From: Costus lasius
Taxonomy: Eukaryota > Streptophyta > Magnoliopsida > Zingiberales > Costaceae
DNA length: 64,000 nucleotides
NCBI GenBank assembly: GCA_027563935.2
Contig: CM050453.2
Span: 11,054,001 to 11,118,000 of the forward strand
Direction of reading: 5' to 3'
In this document: positions 12,649 through 23,218 of the stretch, in pieces
Layout of the letters: the number at the start of each line of letters is the position of its first letter
Position numbering within the stretch: the first letter of the stretch is position 1
Made by a program: the position numbers and the translations under genes
Notes under the pieces: generated by a model
Databases searched by the model: none
The model's input: the letters and a program-made list of their open reading frames with translations, nothing else
What the model was told of the DNA's origin: nothing

Positions 12649-15375
12649 CCGCACCACCACCAAAGGCCCTAACTTTGACCTCTCAAGCAGGCGTACGGCG
12701 ATCCAAGCACTGACAGGCGGGGGAAAACTCAATGAAGAATCATGGGGCAGGGGAGCTCCATCTCCGACGTCTCGTGATCGATCACTTTCAGCAACTTCGT
12801 TCGAGTCAGCGCTCTTCGCCAATGGGGAGAGGAAAGCGTCCGGTGCCCTATGGAGTGCGACCTAATTCTTCAAAATATTGTGAGTGGATGAGGACTGGTA
12901 GATTTTCTTTCTATTAAATTGCGCAAAAAAGAAGGAAATCATGTTACAATTCAACATTTTGACTTTGAGAAAAGTTCCTCCCTGCATGATTCTGTGACTC
13001 ATGGCTGTCGGCATTAGACATTAAATTGTTCTCACAAAGTCTACAAAAGATCAGTTCGAGTGTTTGTAGGATCCGATCCGTGCTGGAAGTATTACGGACA
13101 TTAGATTTGCGTTCCCACCAACAAAATTGATCCGGTCAACATACGCGCTCTTTTGCCAACGACTGATGCTCTAAAGTCAACGGGAAGGAAAAGGTGGCAC
13201 CTTTTTGAGGCATGACCGTTAACGGCCAGCGCCACAGCGAACCGTCTTAAATGAGATAATTGCATATTAGTCCCTATAAATAATTTATAATTATAAATTA
13301 TCTCCTACAGTTTGGTAATTATAAATTAGCCCTTATAATTCCCATTCGCTTTTATTGTGTGCTGATTTTTATATTACTACAGTATATGCTATAGTGTCTA
13401 TTTTCGACTGTCGATGAAAGCATTAAAAATCCAGCTTTCTCATTATTATAGCAATTTTTATCCAAAAGCTGCTATAATAAAAACTAAGAAAGTGATGCCA
13501 AACGCATCCTTAACTATAATTTGAACGACTTGTCATTTGCACTGCCCACAATATTAATATAGTAAAAAATTATTCTCACACATTACACATGAGTATAAAA
13601 TCAACCCTAATTTTATGAACTTAAAATAATTATTAGAATGCTACATCAGAGGAGGACGCATTTTAAATTTTTTTTTTTTTTATCATTTTTAAAGAATATT
13701 TTATTATTAGATACAATGTTATTCTTTGTGGATTAATATATAATGACAAAGAGAATAATTGGTTGTGCTAGTTGGAATTTCTATTCGTCCCATTTTTTTT
13801 TCAAAAATAAATTTAAAATTAAACAATAATATAGTGTTTAATCATGATATTTAAATAAATTTTAAGAAAATAATTTTTTTATCATGTATCAGTGCTTAGG
13901 AAACTATATTCATCATTTAGCTTAATAAAAATAATTATGTATAAATTAAATATAATTTAATACTATTCTTTGTCATAGTTTATCCTTTTAAAACAAAAGG
14001 AGTCAAGCAAGCGAGTGAATTGATGTGACTTGATAAGTCCTCTTAATGACTTAAATGGAGGAAGTTCAAGCATGAATAAATGCATTGACCCCCTTGTGGG
14101 GATACAAACTAAACCGTGTGAAATAAAATTTTGGAGGCTAATCAATAATGACAAGCTGGTGAGAAGATGATTTTCAGACCTACTATGCCCCACTCCAATT
14201 TATTCATCAAGTTAATAATTAGGAGTATTCACAATTCAATTATACTATAATATATACTCTAACTCATAAGAAAAATTCTTAGGCAGTCTCCTACCCAAGA
14301 AAGGTTAAAAAGAATGATCATAAATTCATTATTAATTATTTTTTAATAAGCATATTTACATTAATCTACATATTTTAAGTTATTCAACAAAAATAAATAT
14401 TTTCATAATGAGAAAATTAAATCTTTAAGATCATAAAATTATTGTCTTACAATAATATATTAAAATTTTACTATCTTAAAAATTTAATTTTTTTTATTGT
14501 GAAAATATCTATCCACGATAATATTATTAGTATCGTTGAAATATGTCTATCTATGAAAAAAATTTTAAGGATAAATTTATAATTATCGTCCTTAACTTCT
14601 CCTAGGTAAGATATCCTGCTTAGGAATTTTTCTCCCAACTCATACCTTCCTATATAGATAATGTGTATAAAAGTCCCTTAATTTGTTAATAGTTTATAAA
14701 ATTGCTTCGATATAAAGAAAAATATCAAAATTCATCCAAAAGATATTTTTTTAAACCACGTGATATGCAAAATTAAAATTGTATAAAATTTATATATTAA
14801 AGTAAAAATATAAACGTGATTCAGATAGCCTGTCCTTGACTGATGTAGCGACTGGCTGTAGCTTCCTCAGCCAATCCGTTGGATAGGCGTAGGTCTGAAA
14901 CCAGCGAGCCACGCGTCGTCTCTAAGGAGGTATTGTTCTGGAGTCAGAATTTTGATCGTCTCTTTCCCTTCCCAACTCCCCTCGATCTCTCGCTTTCCTT
15001 TGCGCCTTTTTCCTCCTGTTTTCGTCGCCATTCGCTCAGGCCGCAGCGCCATTGGGGAGATGACGGAAGGAAGCCGACAAGCGAGAGGTCCTCGCCGCTG
15101 TCGCCTTTCCAGTTTCACGAACCCTGCTTACCTTTTCGACGCTCCGTTGGCGAAGCGAAGACAGTGGGGCGTAAGCGGGGAACGAGTGTGAAAAAGGCGC
15201 GGGCCTTGGCTGAAAAGTACAAGCCTTATGCAAAAGGTGTGGACTTTTTGAAGTAAGACGGCGGAGACGGTCAGCCGATCCCTTTTCGCTGACTTCCCTT
15301 CTAAAAGATTTGCCCTTTTACTTGATTTCTGAAGGCAACATATGGACTTGTGCCGCCCGCTGCACTCCATTGACG
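12649..15375. other. Intergenic region upstream of the PP2-A13-like gene
   Basis: The first few hundred bases are probably the promoter and 5' UTR of the minus-strand gene. From 13260 to 14850 the DNA is strongly AT-rich with no recognisable gene. A GC-richer island at about 14860-15375 has open frames up to 125 codons (14879-15256) that match no family I know. It could be a promoter, a gene fragment or part of an older element. Confidence 0.45.
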
Positions 15376-15384
15376 TCTCCCAAC

Positions 15385-15794
15385 GGAGAAAATTTCTCCG
15401 CGGCCCCCTCCGCTTAAAACCCGAAAAACGGGTTACTTAATTTTGATATTAAAAAATATATTTTTTTAATTTTTTTTAAAAATATTCTATTTTTTATAAT
15501 CTATCCAATGGTATTAAATTTAGAGTATTTTAGATTATATACATGTATGAAATATCCTATGCAAAATTACATATAAGACAAAAAAATATTTTATATATAA
15601 ATTTATATAGAGTTTGTATAGGGTATTTCATACATATATATAATTTAAAATATCCTAAATTTAATACCATTGGATAGATTATAAAAAATAGAGTATTTCT
15701 AAAAAAAAAATTAAAAAAAATATTTTTTAATATCAAAATTAAGCAACCCGTTTTTCAGGTTTTAAGCGGAGGGGGCCGTGTAGAAAACGCGCCC
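15385..15794. mobile_element. Foldback Mutator-like element with about 195-bp inverted arms
   Basis: Positions 15385 to about 15585 and about 15594 to 15794 are long reverse complements. Both arms read GGCCCCCTCCGCTTAAAACC, then AAAAACGGGTT, TTTTGATATTAAAAAATAT and CTATCCAATGGTATTAAATT, so the element is almost all arm. It is flanked by 9-mers TCTCCCAAC (15376-15384) and TCTCTCAAC (15795-15803), matching at eight of nine bases, the Mutator target size. It has no coding capacity. Its right end, TAGAAAACGCGCCC, is nearly the same as the right end of the next element. Confidence 0.82.
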
Positions 15795-15803
15795 TCTCTC
15801 AAC

Positions 15804-16375
15804 GGGCGCATTTTCTAAGCCGACCGTCCGTTTAGTTTCATCCGAACGATTGACAATAAAAACATGACGCGTGGCAAATAAAACATCTAACGGTTCCCCA
15901 TGCGGTCTCACCCAGCCTGCAGTTCAAGAAAAAAAATACAAGCGCCGATCACTTCATCTTCTTCGTCTCCTCGCCTGATGATGTAGGCGTGGGCTGTGTC
16001 GGAGGAGGTGGTGGAAAACATCGTCAACTTTCTTGGCATGCACCGGGACCGGAACAACGTGTCGACAGTATGCAAGGAGTGGTATCATGTGGAGCGGCTC
16101 AGTCGCCAGAGACAGAGGGGAAGGCCCTCGCGGAGGATGGAGCGGAGGTCGGGGGGAAAGGGCAAATCCATAGGCGGCGAGGTGCTGGGCGAGCTCTCGG
16201 TGATGCGCTGGCTGGCGTCGGCAATGCGCTGGCGAGCACTCGGCGAGGCGATGGCTGGCAAGGCACTGGGTGAGAGGCGTCACAACCGTTCGATTTTTAT
16301 TCATACACGTGTCATACGTCAGTCCTCACCCGTTCGGATGAAACTAAGCGGACGATCCGCTTAGAAAACGCGCCC
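15804..16375. mobile_element. Pack-MULE carrying an F-box gene fragment
   Basis: The 572-bp element has inverted ends of about 100 bp. The left reads GGGCGCATTTTCTAAG and TTTAGTTTCATCCGAACG; the right, read inward, gives GGGCGCGTTTTCTAAG and CTTAGTTTCATCCGAACG. It is flanked by TCTCTCAAC (15795-15803) and TCTCCCAAC (16376-16384). Long inverted ends with 9-bp duplications are diagnostic of Mutator-like elements. The interior is GC-rich and carries a gene-derived piece at 15996-16110 instead of a transposase, which defines a Pack-MULE. Confidence 0.82.
15996..16110 (+). pseudogene. Captured F-box fragment resembling TIR1/AFB auxin receptors
   Basis: The plus frame reads SEEVVENIVNFLGMHRDRN followed by NVSTVCKEWYHVERLSR. 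This matches the N-terminal F-box of TIR1/AFB auxin receptors, which typically has PEEVVEH, RDRN, VSLVCK, WY and IERLSRR in that order. An in-frame TAG lies just upstream (near 15984), there is no start methionine, and after LSRQ the similarity ends. The piece therefore covers only the F-box part and lacks the leucine-rich repeats that bind auxin. It sits wholly within the Pack-MULE and is best read as a captured exon fragment. Confidence 0.7.
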
Positions 16376-16831
16376 TCTCCCAACGTTGCTGGTTCTGAGC
16401 TTGAATTGCTTCGAGCTTCGTGCGCCAGGCCCTTCGGGGCCGACCAGGGATGCATTAGAGAGCGCGCGCAGTAAAGAGGGAACAGCAGATGGTAATACAG
16501 TAATAGCAAGTTGGGAGTTTACCTAGCTTGCTATCTTCACGTGGCCCTGTCCCTTTCATCGTAGCGAGAATCCATATGCAGAGGTGACCTGACGATCCAA
16601 GCGCCACAGGACTACAGGAGCAATGCCTAGCAACACACCGCAATATGTCTCCAGGAATAATACAGAATTTGTGTATTTGATGTGTATTGTTGTTGTATTT
16701 GTTCCCTTGCTTGTTTGGATCATTGGATGTCAGTAGTTTGGAACGCGTCAGCTCAAACCAATGGCGAAGATGCTGTCCTGTGGATATAGCGGTGCATGCT
16801 AGGGTGGAGAATGACTGGTATTTTAGGGGGG

Positions 16832-16839
16832 CATAAATA
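16832..16839 (+). promoter_or_regulatory. Candidate TATA box
   Basis: CATAAATA lies about 560 bp upstream of the HD-ZIP IV start codon, just before the GA-rich leader. A transcript starting some 30 bp downstream would have a long 5' UTR. The assignment rests on sequence and spacing only. Confidence 0.35.
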
Positions 16840-16928
16840 GCTGATGAAGGGCGGAGGAGAAGAGGAATACTTCTTCAGAGGCTTGATCTTTCCGAGTAGA
16901 GAGAGGGAGAGGGGTGGGGTGGGCTGGG

Positions 16929-16929
<1 letters not shown>

Positions 16930-16969
<40 letters not shown>

Positions 16970-17105
16970 AAGAGAAGGGTTTTCTTTCTTGCTTTCTTGT
17001 GTTTTATTTTTTCTTGCTTTGGGGTGGGAGGTGGTTGGTGGTTGAAGGTTCGAGGGGGTAGATTAGGGAGAGAGGAGAGGGAGAGGGAGAGGGAGAGGGG
17101 GAGAG
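16930..17105. repeat. GA/GAGAGG microsatellite in the 5' leader
   Basis: A run of about 17 GA dinucleotides near 16931-16965 is followed at 17070-17105 by GGGAGA hexanucleotide repeats. GA repeats are common in plant core promoters and leaders, where GAGA-binding BPC proteins can act. The long Arg/Glu frame here is an artefact of the repeat. Confidence 0.8.
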
Positions 17106-17398
17106 CACGAAGCGCTAGGGATTTGCTTGGCTTCATTCTCTTTCTTTCTGCTTTGAGACGGAGAGGGAGCCGGAGGCATTTGTTCATGGCAGAAAGCTCG
17201 TGCTTTAGCTGCCAATGTCCTCTCCTTTAGAACTTCGTTTTTGTTGATTTTCTTTTTTATTTATTACCTTTCCTTTGATTTCGCGGTAGATTCCTCTTTT
17301 CGCTGCCTGCGGCCTCTCTGCATGCCCTCGAGAAGCGCTTCTGAGAAGAAAGAAGCGACCTTAGCACCAGTTTGAGATCAGAAATCGTGGATATTTTG

Positions 17399-20300
17399 AT
17401 GAATTTTGGGGGGTTGTTCGACAGCGGCTCTGACGGCGGCGGCGGCGCTCGTTTCCTGGCCGACATCACTTTTGGCAGCGCTGGTACCATGTCCGCCGCC
17501 GCTGTCTCTCCGTCGCGACTCCTAGCGGCGCCGCTTCACAAGTCCATGTTCACTCCCCCTGGTCTCTCCCTTGCCCTGGTAATTACCGCAACGGAATCTT
17601 TTTTTCCTTCTGGTGTGGAGATTTTGGTGCAATTTGTCACTCGGATTTTCCTGGGGCAGCGAACTAACTTGGATGCGAACGGAGATCGGAGCCTAGTTCC
17701 TGGTGGCGGAGGAGAGTCGGATTCGACTCGTCGGAACAGGGAAGAAGAGAATGACAGCAGATCCGGGAGTGATAATTTCGAAGGCGGCTCTGGAGACGAT
17801 CTAGAGCAGGAAAACCCTCGAAAGAAGAAGAAGAGATACCATCGCCACACTCCACAGCAGATCCAGGAACTGGAAGCGTAAGATCCATTTGCACCAATCT
17901 CACATCTCTTTTCCCCCATCTTCTCCAAATCAATAGCGATCGCTTTAATCTCCCGTTTGTAGACTTTTTAAGGAGTGCCCTCATCCCGACGAGAAGCAAA
18001 GAATGGAGCTCAGCAAACGACTTTCCTTGGAAGCTCGCCAAATCAAGTTTTGGTTCCAGAACCGACGAACGCAGATGAAGGTTTTGTTCTTACAGACCTC
18101 ATCTCTTCTCCCATTTCTGGATCTTTCATCTCTTTAACATGTTATGAACCACGGCAATAGACGCAGATCGAGCGGCACGAGAACACGATCCTTAGGCAGG
18201 ATAACGACAAGCTCCGAGCGGAGAACCTTTCCATAAGAGAGGCGATGAGGAACCCTATGTGCTGCAACTGCGGCGGCCCGGCCGTGCTCGGAGAGATCTC
18301 CCTCGAGGAGCAGCACTTGAGGATCGAGAACGCTCGCCTCAAGGACGAGCTCGACCGGGTCTGCGCCCTCGCCGGAAAGTTCGTCGGCAAGCCCGTTTCG
18401 ACCTCGGCTAACCCACTCATCCTCCCTTCGCCCAAGTCCTCGTTAGAGCTCGCCGTCGGCACAAACGGCTTCGGCGGCCTCGGATCCGTGAGCGCGCTTA
18501 CCGATTTCTCTTCGTCAAGCCCAATGGGCACCGTGGTAACCCCGCCGCGACCCGCCGACGGCGGAGCCGATAAGGCACAGGAGAGATTTGTGCTGCTGGA
18601 GCTCGCGCTCGCCGCTATGGATGAACTGGTGAAGATGGCTCAAATGGCGGAACCCCTGTGGATTCCGAGCTTGGACGACGGCAAAGAGAAGCTGAACTAC
18701 GACGAGTACTACCAGTGCTTCCCGGAGTGCATCGGGGCGAGGCCGATAGGATTCGTGTCGGAGGCGACGAGGGAAACTGGCGTCGTCATCATCAATAGCT
18801 CGGCGCTCGTTGAAACGCTTATGGATGCCGTAAGCTTCACCTTTTCTTCTTCCTCGTACTACTTTTCCATCAAAGTTCCAAATTTCCCTTGTCTCGATCC
18901 ATGAGCAGGCTCGCTGGGCGGAAATGTTTCCTTCAGTGATCGCCAGAGCGACGACCACCGACGTGATATCCGGCGGCATGGGTGGGACAAGAAATGGCTC
19001 ACTCCAACTGGTAAGTTCATGCATCAAATCCGTTACCGATCTTGATGTGTAATGCGTTCATTATTTGCAAAGCTGATGTTTCTCTACCAGATGCACGCCG
19101 AGCTTCAAGTTCTCAGTCCCTTGGTTCCTGTTCGAGATGTCAATTTCCTTCGGTTCTGCAAGCAGCTGAATGATGGCGCCTGGGCCATCGTTGACGTATC
19201 CATTGATGGCATCAGAAGAGTTTCTTCTGTTCTTCCAGCTACTGTGAAGTGCCGCATGCTTCCATCCGGGTGTGTGGTGCAAGACTTGCCTAATGGTTAC
19301 TCTAAGGTAATAAAAATTTAAAAGTCCTTATACTCTACAGTAGCTCGATGCGGTTCTTGATTGAAATTTATTTAGAATCTTTCATTTTTCTATCATTGAT
19401 GTGTTTATTAATTTACAAAAGTCAACATCTCAGCCAAAATTTCGCGCTGAGGTCACACGTTATCCGACGCTTAAGTTCGCGCGTGCTTTCTTCTTTATAG
19501 GTTTGGATGCTTCTCCTACCTCTATCTCTGGAGAGCGAGAGGTAGGAGAAGCATCGCCTTTAGCTTATTCACTGTCGTCCGCATTCAATCCGTAGGTGCC
19601 TCCTTTTCTGTATCTCATTTTATCTTCTCTGCCTCCCTCGATTCCTGCAAGAGAGCATTAAAAATGCGGAAGCCCTCGTGAGCTACGTTTTTTTTTAAAC
19701 TGGGATTGTTCCGATGTCATTTTTATTTGTCTTAATTTGCGCCGCGGTTTCAATCCTCTCCTTCTGTGCAATTCTCGCCTTCGTAACTTGTGTGATATGT
19801 GTCTCCAGTGTCGTCTCTTATTAATTAGTAAACAATTTGTCCACGAGAGCTTACACTGCTCATCTCATGCCGATGAGCTTTCAATAGTCAACACTGCGTC
19901 TTCAACGTGCTTCTGACGCAAGCGTTATACTAAGATAAACTAGCCGGCGTCAAACTTGTAGCTCGTCCAGGCGTCGCTGTAGAAGTGCGACAAATGGACA
20001 ATTATAAGGGTTAATGTGCTTACGACGATGGAGCTGCGCAGGTCACATGGGTGGAGCATGCCGAGTACGACGAGGCTGCAGTGCATTCGCTGTACCGCCC
20101 GCTTCTGCTCTCCGGCTTGGCTCTTGGCGCGCGCCGTTGGGTCGCCACTCTGCAGCGCCAATGCCAATCCCTCGCCATCCTCATGTCCTCCTCCATCCCG
20201 CCCAATGAAAACACTAGTGAGTCCTGTGCCACCAGGAATACGTTTCTGTTTTTCTGTAGCCCAGGTGTTTGATAACTTGTGGATGCTATGCGATGGCAGC

Positions 20301-21093
20301 GATCACGCCTAGCGGGCGGCGGAGCATGCTGAAGCTGGCGCAGCGGATGACCGACAACTTCTGCGCCGGCGTGTGCGTGTCGTCGGCCCGTCAGTGGAGC
20401 AAGCTCGGCGGCGGTATTAACATCGGGGAGGACGTGCGGGTGATGACGCGGCAGAACGTGGCGGACCCCGGCGAGCCGCCGGGTGTGGTTCTCAGCGCCG
20501 CGACTTCCGTGTGGCTCCCAGCGTCACCGCAGCGCCTCTTCGACTTCCTCCGAGATGAGCAGCACCGGAGTCAGTGGGACATCCTATCCAACGGCGGTCC
20601 CATGCAAGAGATGGCCCACATTGCCAAAGGCCAGAACGCCGGCAACGCCGTGTCTCTCCTCCGTGCCAGCGTCAGCATCTCGACCCCCCCCCCCCCCCCC
20701 CCCCCACTGGGATCTTTGTTCTTCAATGATTTTCTTTCTTTGCAGGCGGTGAGCGCGAACCAGAGCAGCATGCTGATACTGCAGGAGACGTCCACGGATG
20801 CGTCGGGCTCGCTGGTGGTGTACGCCCCTGTGGACATACCAGCAATGCACCTGGTGATGAGCGGCGGCGATTCTGCCTACGTGGCGCTCCTCCCCTCTGG
20901 CTTCGCTATCCTTCCCGACGGCAGCGGGGATGGGCACAAGGCTGGGGGATCGCTACTAACGGTGGCGTTCCAGATCCTGGTGAACAGCCAGCCGACAGCG
21001 AAGCTGACAGTGGAGTCAGTGGAGACAGTCAACAACCTTATCTCATGCACCGTTCAAAAGATCAAGGCGGCACTCAACTGCGCCGCCACTTGA
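17399..21093 (+). CDS. HD-ZIP class IV homeobox-START transcription factor (ANL2/ROC5 type)
   Basis: Nine exons join in frame: 17399-17578, 17660-17877, 17963-18080, 18161-18829, 18909-19010, 19091-19306, 20042-20216, 20300-20670 and 20746-21093, giving about 798 residues, close to ANL2 and ROC5. The protein starts MNFGGLFD. The homeodomain is at about 114-174, including [26 protein letters not shown] and [13 protein letters not shown]. The leucine-zipper-loop-zipper region follows, with the MCCNCGGPA loop. The START domain begins near residue 315 ([15 protein letters not shown]), and the C-terminal part contains [11 protein letters not shown] and [10 protein letters not shown]. Class IV members are nuclear, bind L1-box-like DNA and control epidermal cell fate. 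No frameshift or missing domain is seen. Intron 6 is enlarged (735 bp) and intron 8 contains a 22-base C run. Confidence 0.95.
19506..19555. repeat. Perfect 18-bp hairpin in intron 6 of the HD-ZIP IV gene
   Basis: Positions 19506-19523 and 19538-19555 are perfect reverse complements (GATGCTTCTCCTACCTCT and its complement) with a 14-base loop. It lies in the 735-bp intron between the YSK and VTWVEH exons. The intron holds no coding sequence. Confidence 0.85.
20684..20705. repeat. 22-base C homopolymer in an intron
   Basis: An uninterrupted run of 22 C lies just after the GT donor at 20671 of the 75-bp eighth intron of the HD-ZIP IV gene. It is very long for a plant homopolymer and could also be a sequencing-length artefact. 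The exons on either side stay in frame only if the run is spliced out. Confidence 0.9.
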
Positions 21094-21881
21094 GAAAGAA
21101 GCCACAGAACGACGAAGCGCGCGACGGCCATGGATTGAGTCAAGAACGCACCGCGCGAAGAGGAAGAAAACCTTTGCTAAGTGGTAAGGAAGCTCAGGGG
21201 ACCTGAAACTCAGGCCATGATCCTTAACACAGAGCAATGGTGGTGGTTCGGGTATTGACTCGGTTTCTAAATGCTGTTAAGCGATAGATAGACAACTCTA
21301 GTTAATGATTGCTATGGTTTTACTTGTGTTGCCTTTTACATCAATGCTGCATCAGCCGTTGACCTACTTTACTGTTTTCAAATTTCAAGTTCATACATTT
21401 TGGTGATATGCACAAATAGTATAACTAGTTTGTCAATCTGGGGGATATCTTTGAAAGCTAAATGTAAAGAAAGGGATGCTATTTCTGGAAGTAAAATCGT
21501 TGTTTATAAATGACTTTTTCCTTGTATGGTTCATGAATGGTAATTCTTAGCTCAATGAAGTGACTCGATCCAGGCTATTTCATGCAGAAACATTGGATTT
21601 GAATTGGTAATTACATAAGGAATTAATCTCACATGGTTTGACTTTTCATGTTGCATTAGCAAGTGGTTGGGCGTTATACTTTGTGGTATTTATTGCAAAC
21701 AAAAACAGGTGAGGATGAGTTCAGCAACCCGCAAACAGTTGATGCAGCAAAAAGTCAAGACGCCTTGATTAATTTAGGATTGGTGGAGTTTTTTTTTCTG
21801 GCTTTCTGATTCTATAAGTGCAGTTTGGGATAGTTGGGATAGTTTCTGCCTTTGATTAAAATAGACTATGTTTTTTTTACA

Positions 21882-21983
21882 GAAAATTAAGAGAAAAAAA
21901 ATAAAAAACACATTGAATCTAGTCATCTAGTAGCATTTGACTATTGGATTCAATATGTTTTCTATTTTTATCTCCTAATTTTC
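21882..21983. repeat. Hairpin of about 100 bp with 44-bp arms
   Basis: Positions 21882-21925 and 21938-21983 are imperfect reverse complements of about 44 bases around a 12-base loop; both arms contain AAAATTA, ACATATTGAAT-like and AGTCA words. The length and shape are those of a small foldback or of a plant microRNA precursor. It lies about 790 bp downstream of the HD-ZIP IV stop codon. Confidence 0.75.
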
Positions 21984-23218
21984 AATCTAAGAAAATATAA
22001 TACTAATCTAATTAAGAATATTAATTATATAAAAAAAATAATTTTATATTATTACTATTATAATAGAATTTTTAGTAAGATTCTTTAAAAAAAAAAAAAC
22101 TTACATACACAATATAAAACATCATTGAATCACTCGCCTTAACACACGATAACCTTTGGAACAAAACCAATAATCGAATGGCTTTAGGTGGCTCCCGTCG
22201 TAAAATCTTTTACTGTCTCTTTATTTTGTTCCCTTCTACTTCCATCATAAGGGAATACTTAATTATTATTTTAAGATTATGTTCTGTTGAATAAAATTCA
22301 TAATAGAAAGGATGAAAAGTAATGAATCTAAATGATTTTTTATCTTTTTTATCGTGGATTTTATTTAACAAAATATAATATCAAGAAAAATGGTGATGTG
22401 CTTAGGTTATGTAATAAAGGTATAAGATTTTAGGACTAAACGTGAAGGTGCAGCCGCTTTTTCATGTGTAAAATTTCACCACAGTGATTGTTTTGCTGAC
22501 ATTTCAAATACAAAGAAATTGTTGAGGAAGAAAAGTAAGAATCACAGGGAGTAATGGTTCCACGAATTTACTGAGAAATCAAACATGTGATGAAAACGCT
22601 GAACGAATTTGAGGAAGAGCGATTGAATGATTATTACCTTGGGGCCGGATTCCAAGGAGGACCGTGGAGGAAGCTGTTCGGTGTGCTTGGAGATTGAATT
22701 CTTGGCAGCGGAGGCGGCGGCTAATGCTTGGTGTATGCGGTGAGAAGAAGATGATCAGTGGAGGTGGAGATCTTCCTGATGGCGTCCGGTCAGTACTTCA
22801 ATTGCCGGTGACCCCTTCCCGCCTAGGTGCTGCCTGTACCCTCCGTCCGGTCAGTACTTTGCCAGTGAACTCTCCTCCCCGGAAAGCCCCATCTCTCCCC
22901 GTATCGCTGTGGCCCTCGCAGCGCTCGGTTCACCCACCTGGTCAGCTCGCACACGAGACCTGTCCACGAACAGAACAGGACAGAACTTCTCTCGAACAGC
23001 CTCTTTTACTGCTGCCCCTGCCGGTTCAACCCGTTTCTGGTGGTTACTGGTTGTCGTCGGAAGCGAACGCCTTGCCGGATGAAGTGGTGGTCACCAGGTT
23101 TACGGAGCCGCCCGCGCGTCACGCACCCGCATCTCCATTGCGCCCTCTTGGCGCCCCGCCTGCGACGCTGCGCGTGCCCGCTTCCGCTGAAGAGGGAACT
23201 TTGCCGAGAAGGTGTCTC
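21984..23218. other. Intergenic stretch with one unrecognised open frame
   Basis: The left part is AT-rich and looks non-coding. A GC-rich island at about 22640-23218 contains a plus-strand open frame starting at 22664 (about 185 codons before the MITE) that is rich in Pro, Leu, Ser and Arg. I recognise no domain. On the minus strand a possible splice donor reads AAG then GTAATAAT near 22642, so the island might be the first exon or promoter of an unidentified gene. A transposon insertion begins at 23219. Confidence 0.25.

Larger units (their letters stand above)
16385..17398. other. Promoter and 5' leader of the HD-ZIP IV gene
   Basis: No protein gene is recognised. The left part flanks the Mutator-like elements. 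From about 16860 the sequence is purine-rich with GA repeats and then T/C-rich up to the start codon at 17399, as expected for a long plant 5' leader. Confidence 0.5.

Noticed and set aside
12649..12822. N-terminal extension of the PP2-A13-like protein
   Set aside because: The extra residues do not fit the family, whose proteins start near MGAG just before the F-box.
14879..15256. 125-codon plus-strand open frame
   Set aside because: No recognisable domain, no splice context, and overlapping frames on both strands are equally open. It is left as part of an unassigned GC island.
16753..17230. Overlapping long Arg/Glu and Leu/Ser open frames
   Set aside because: Both arise from the GA repeat in the leader of the HD-ZIP IV gene and have no domain.
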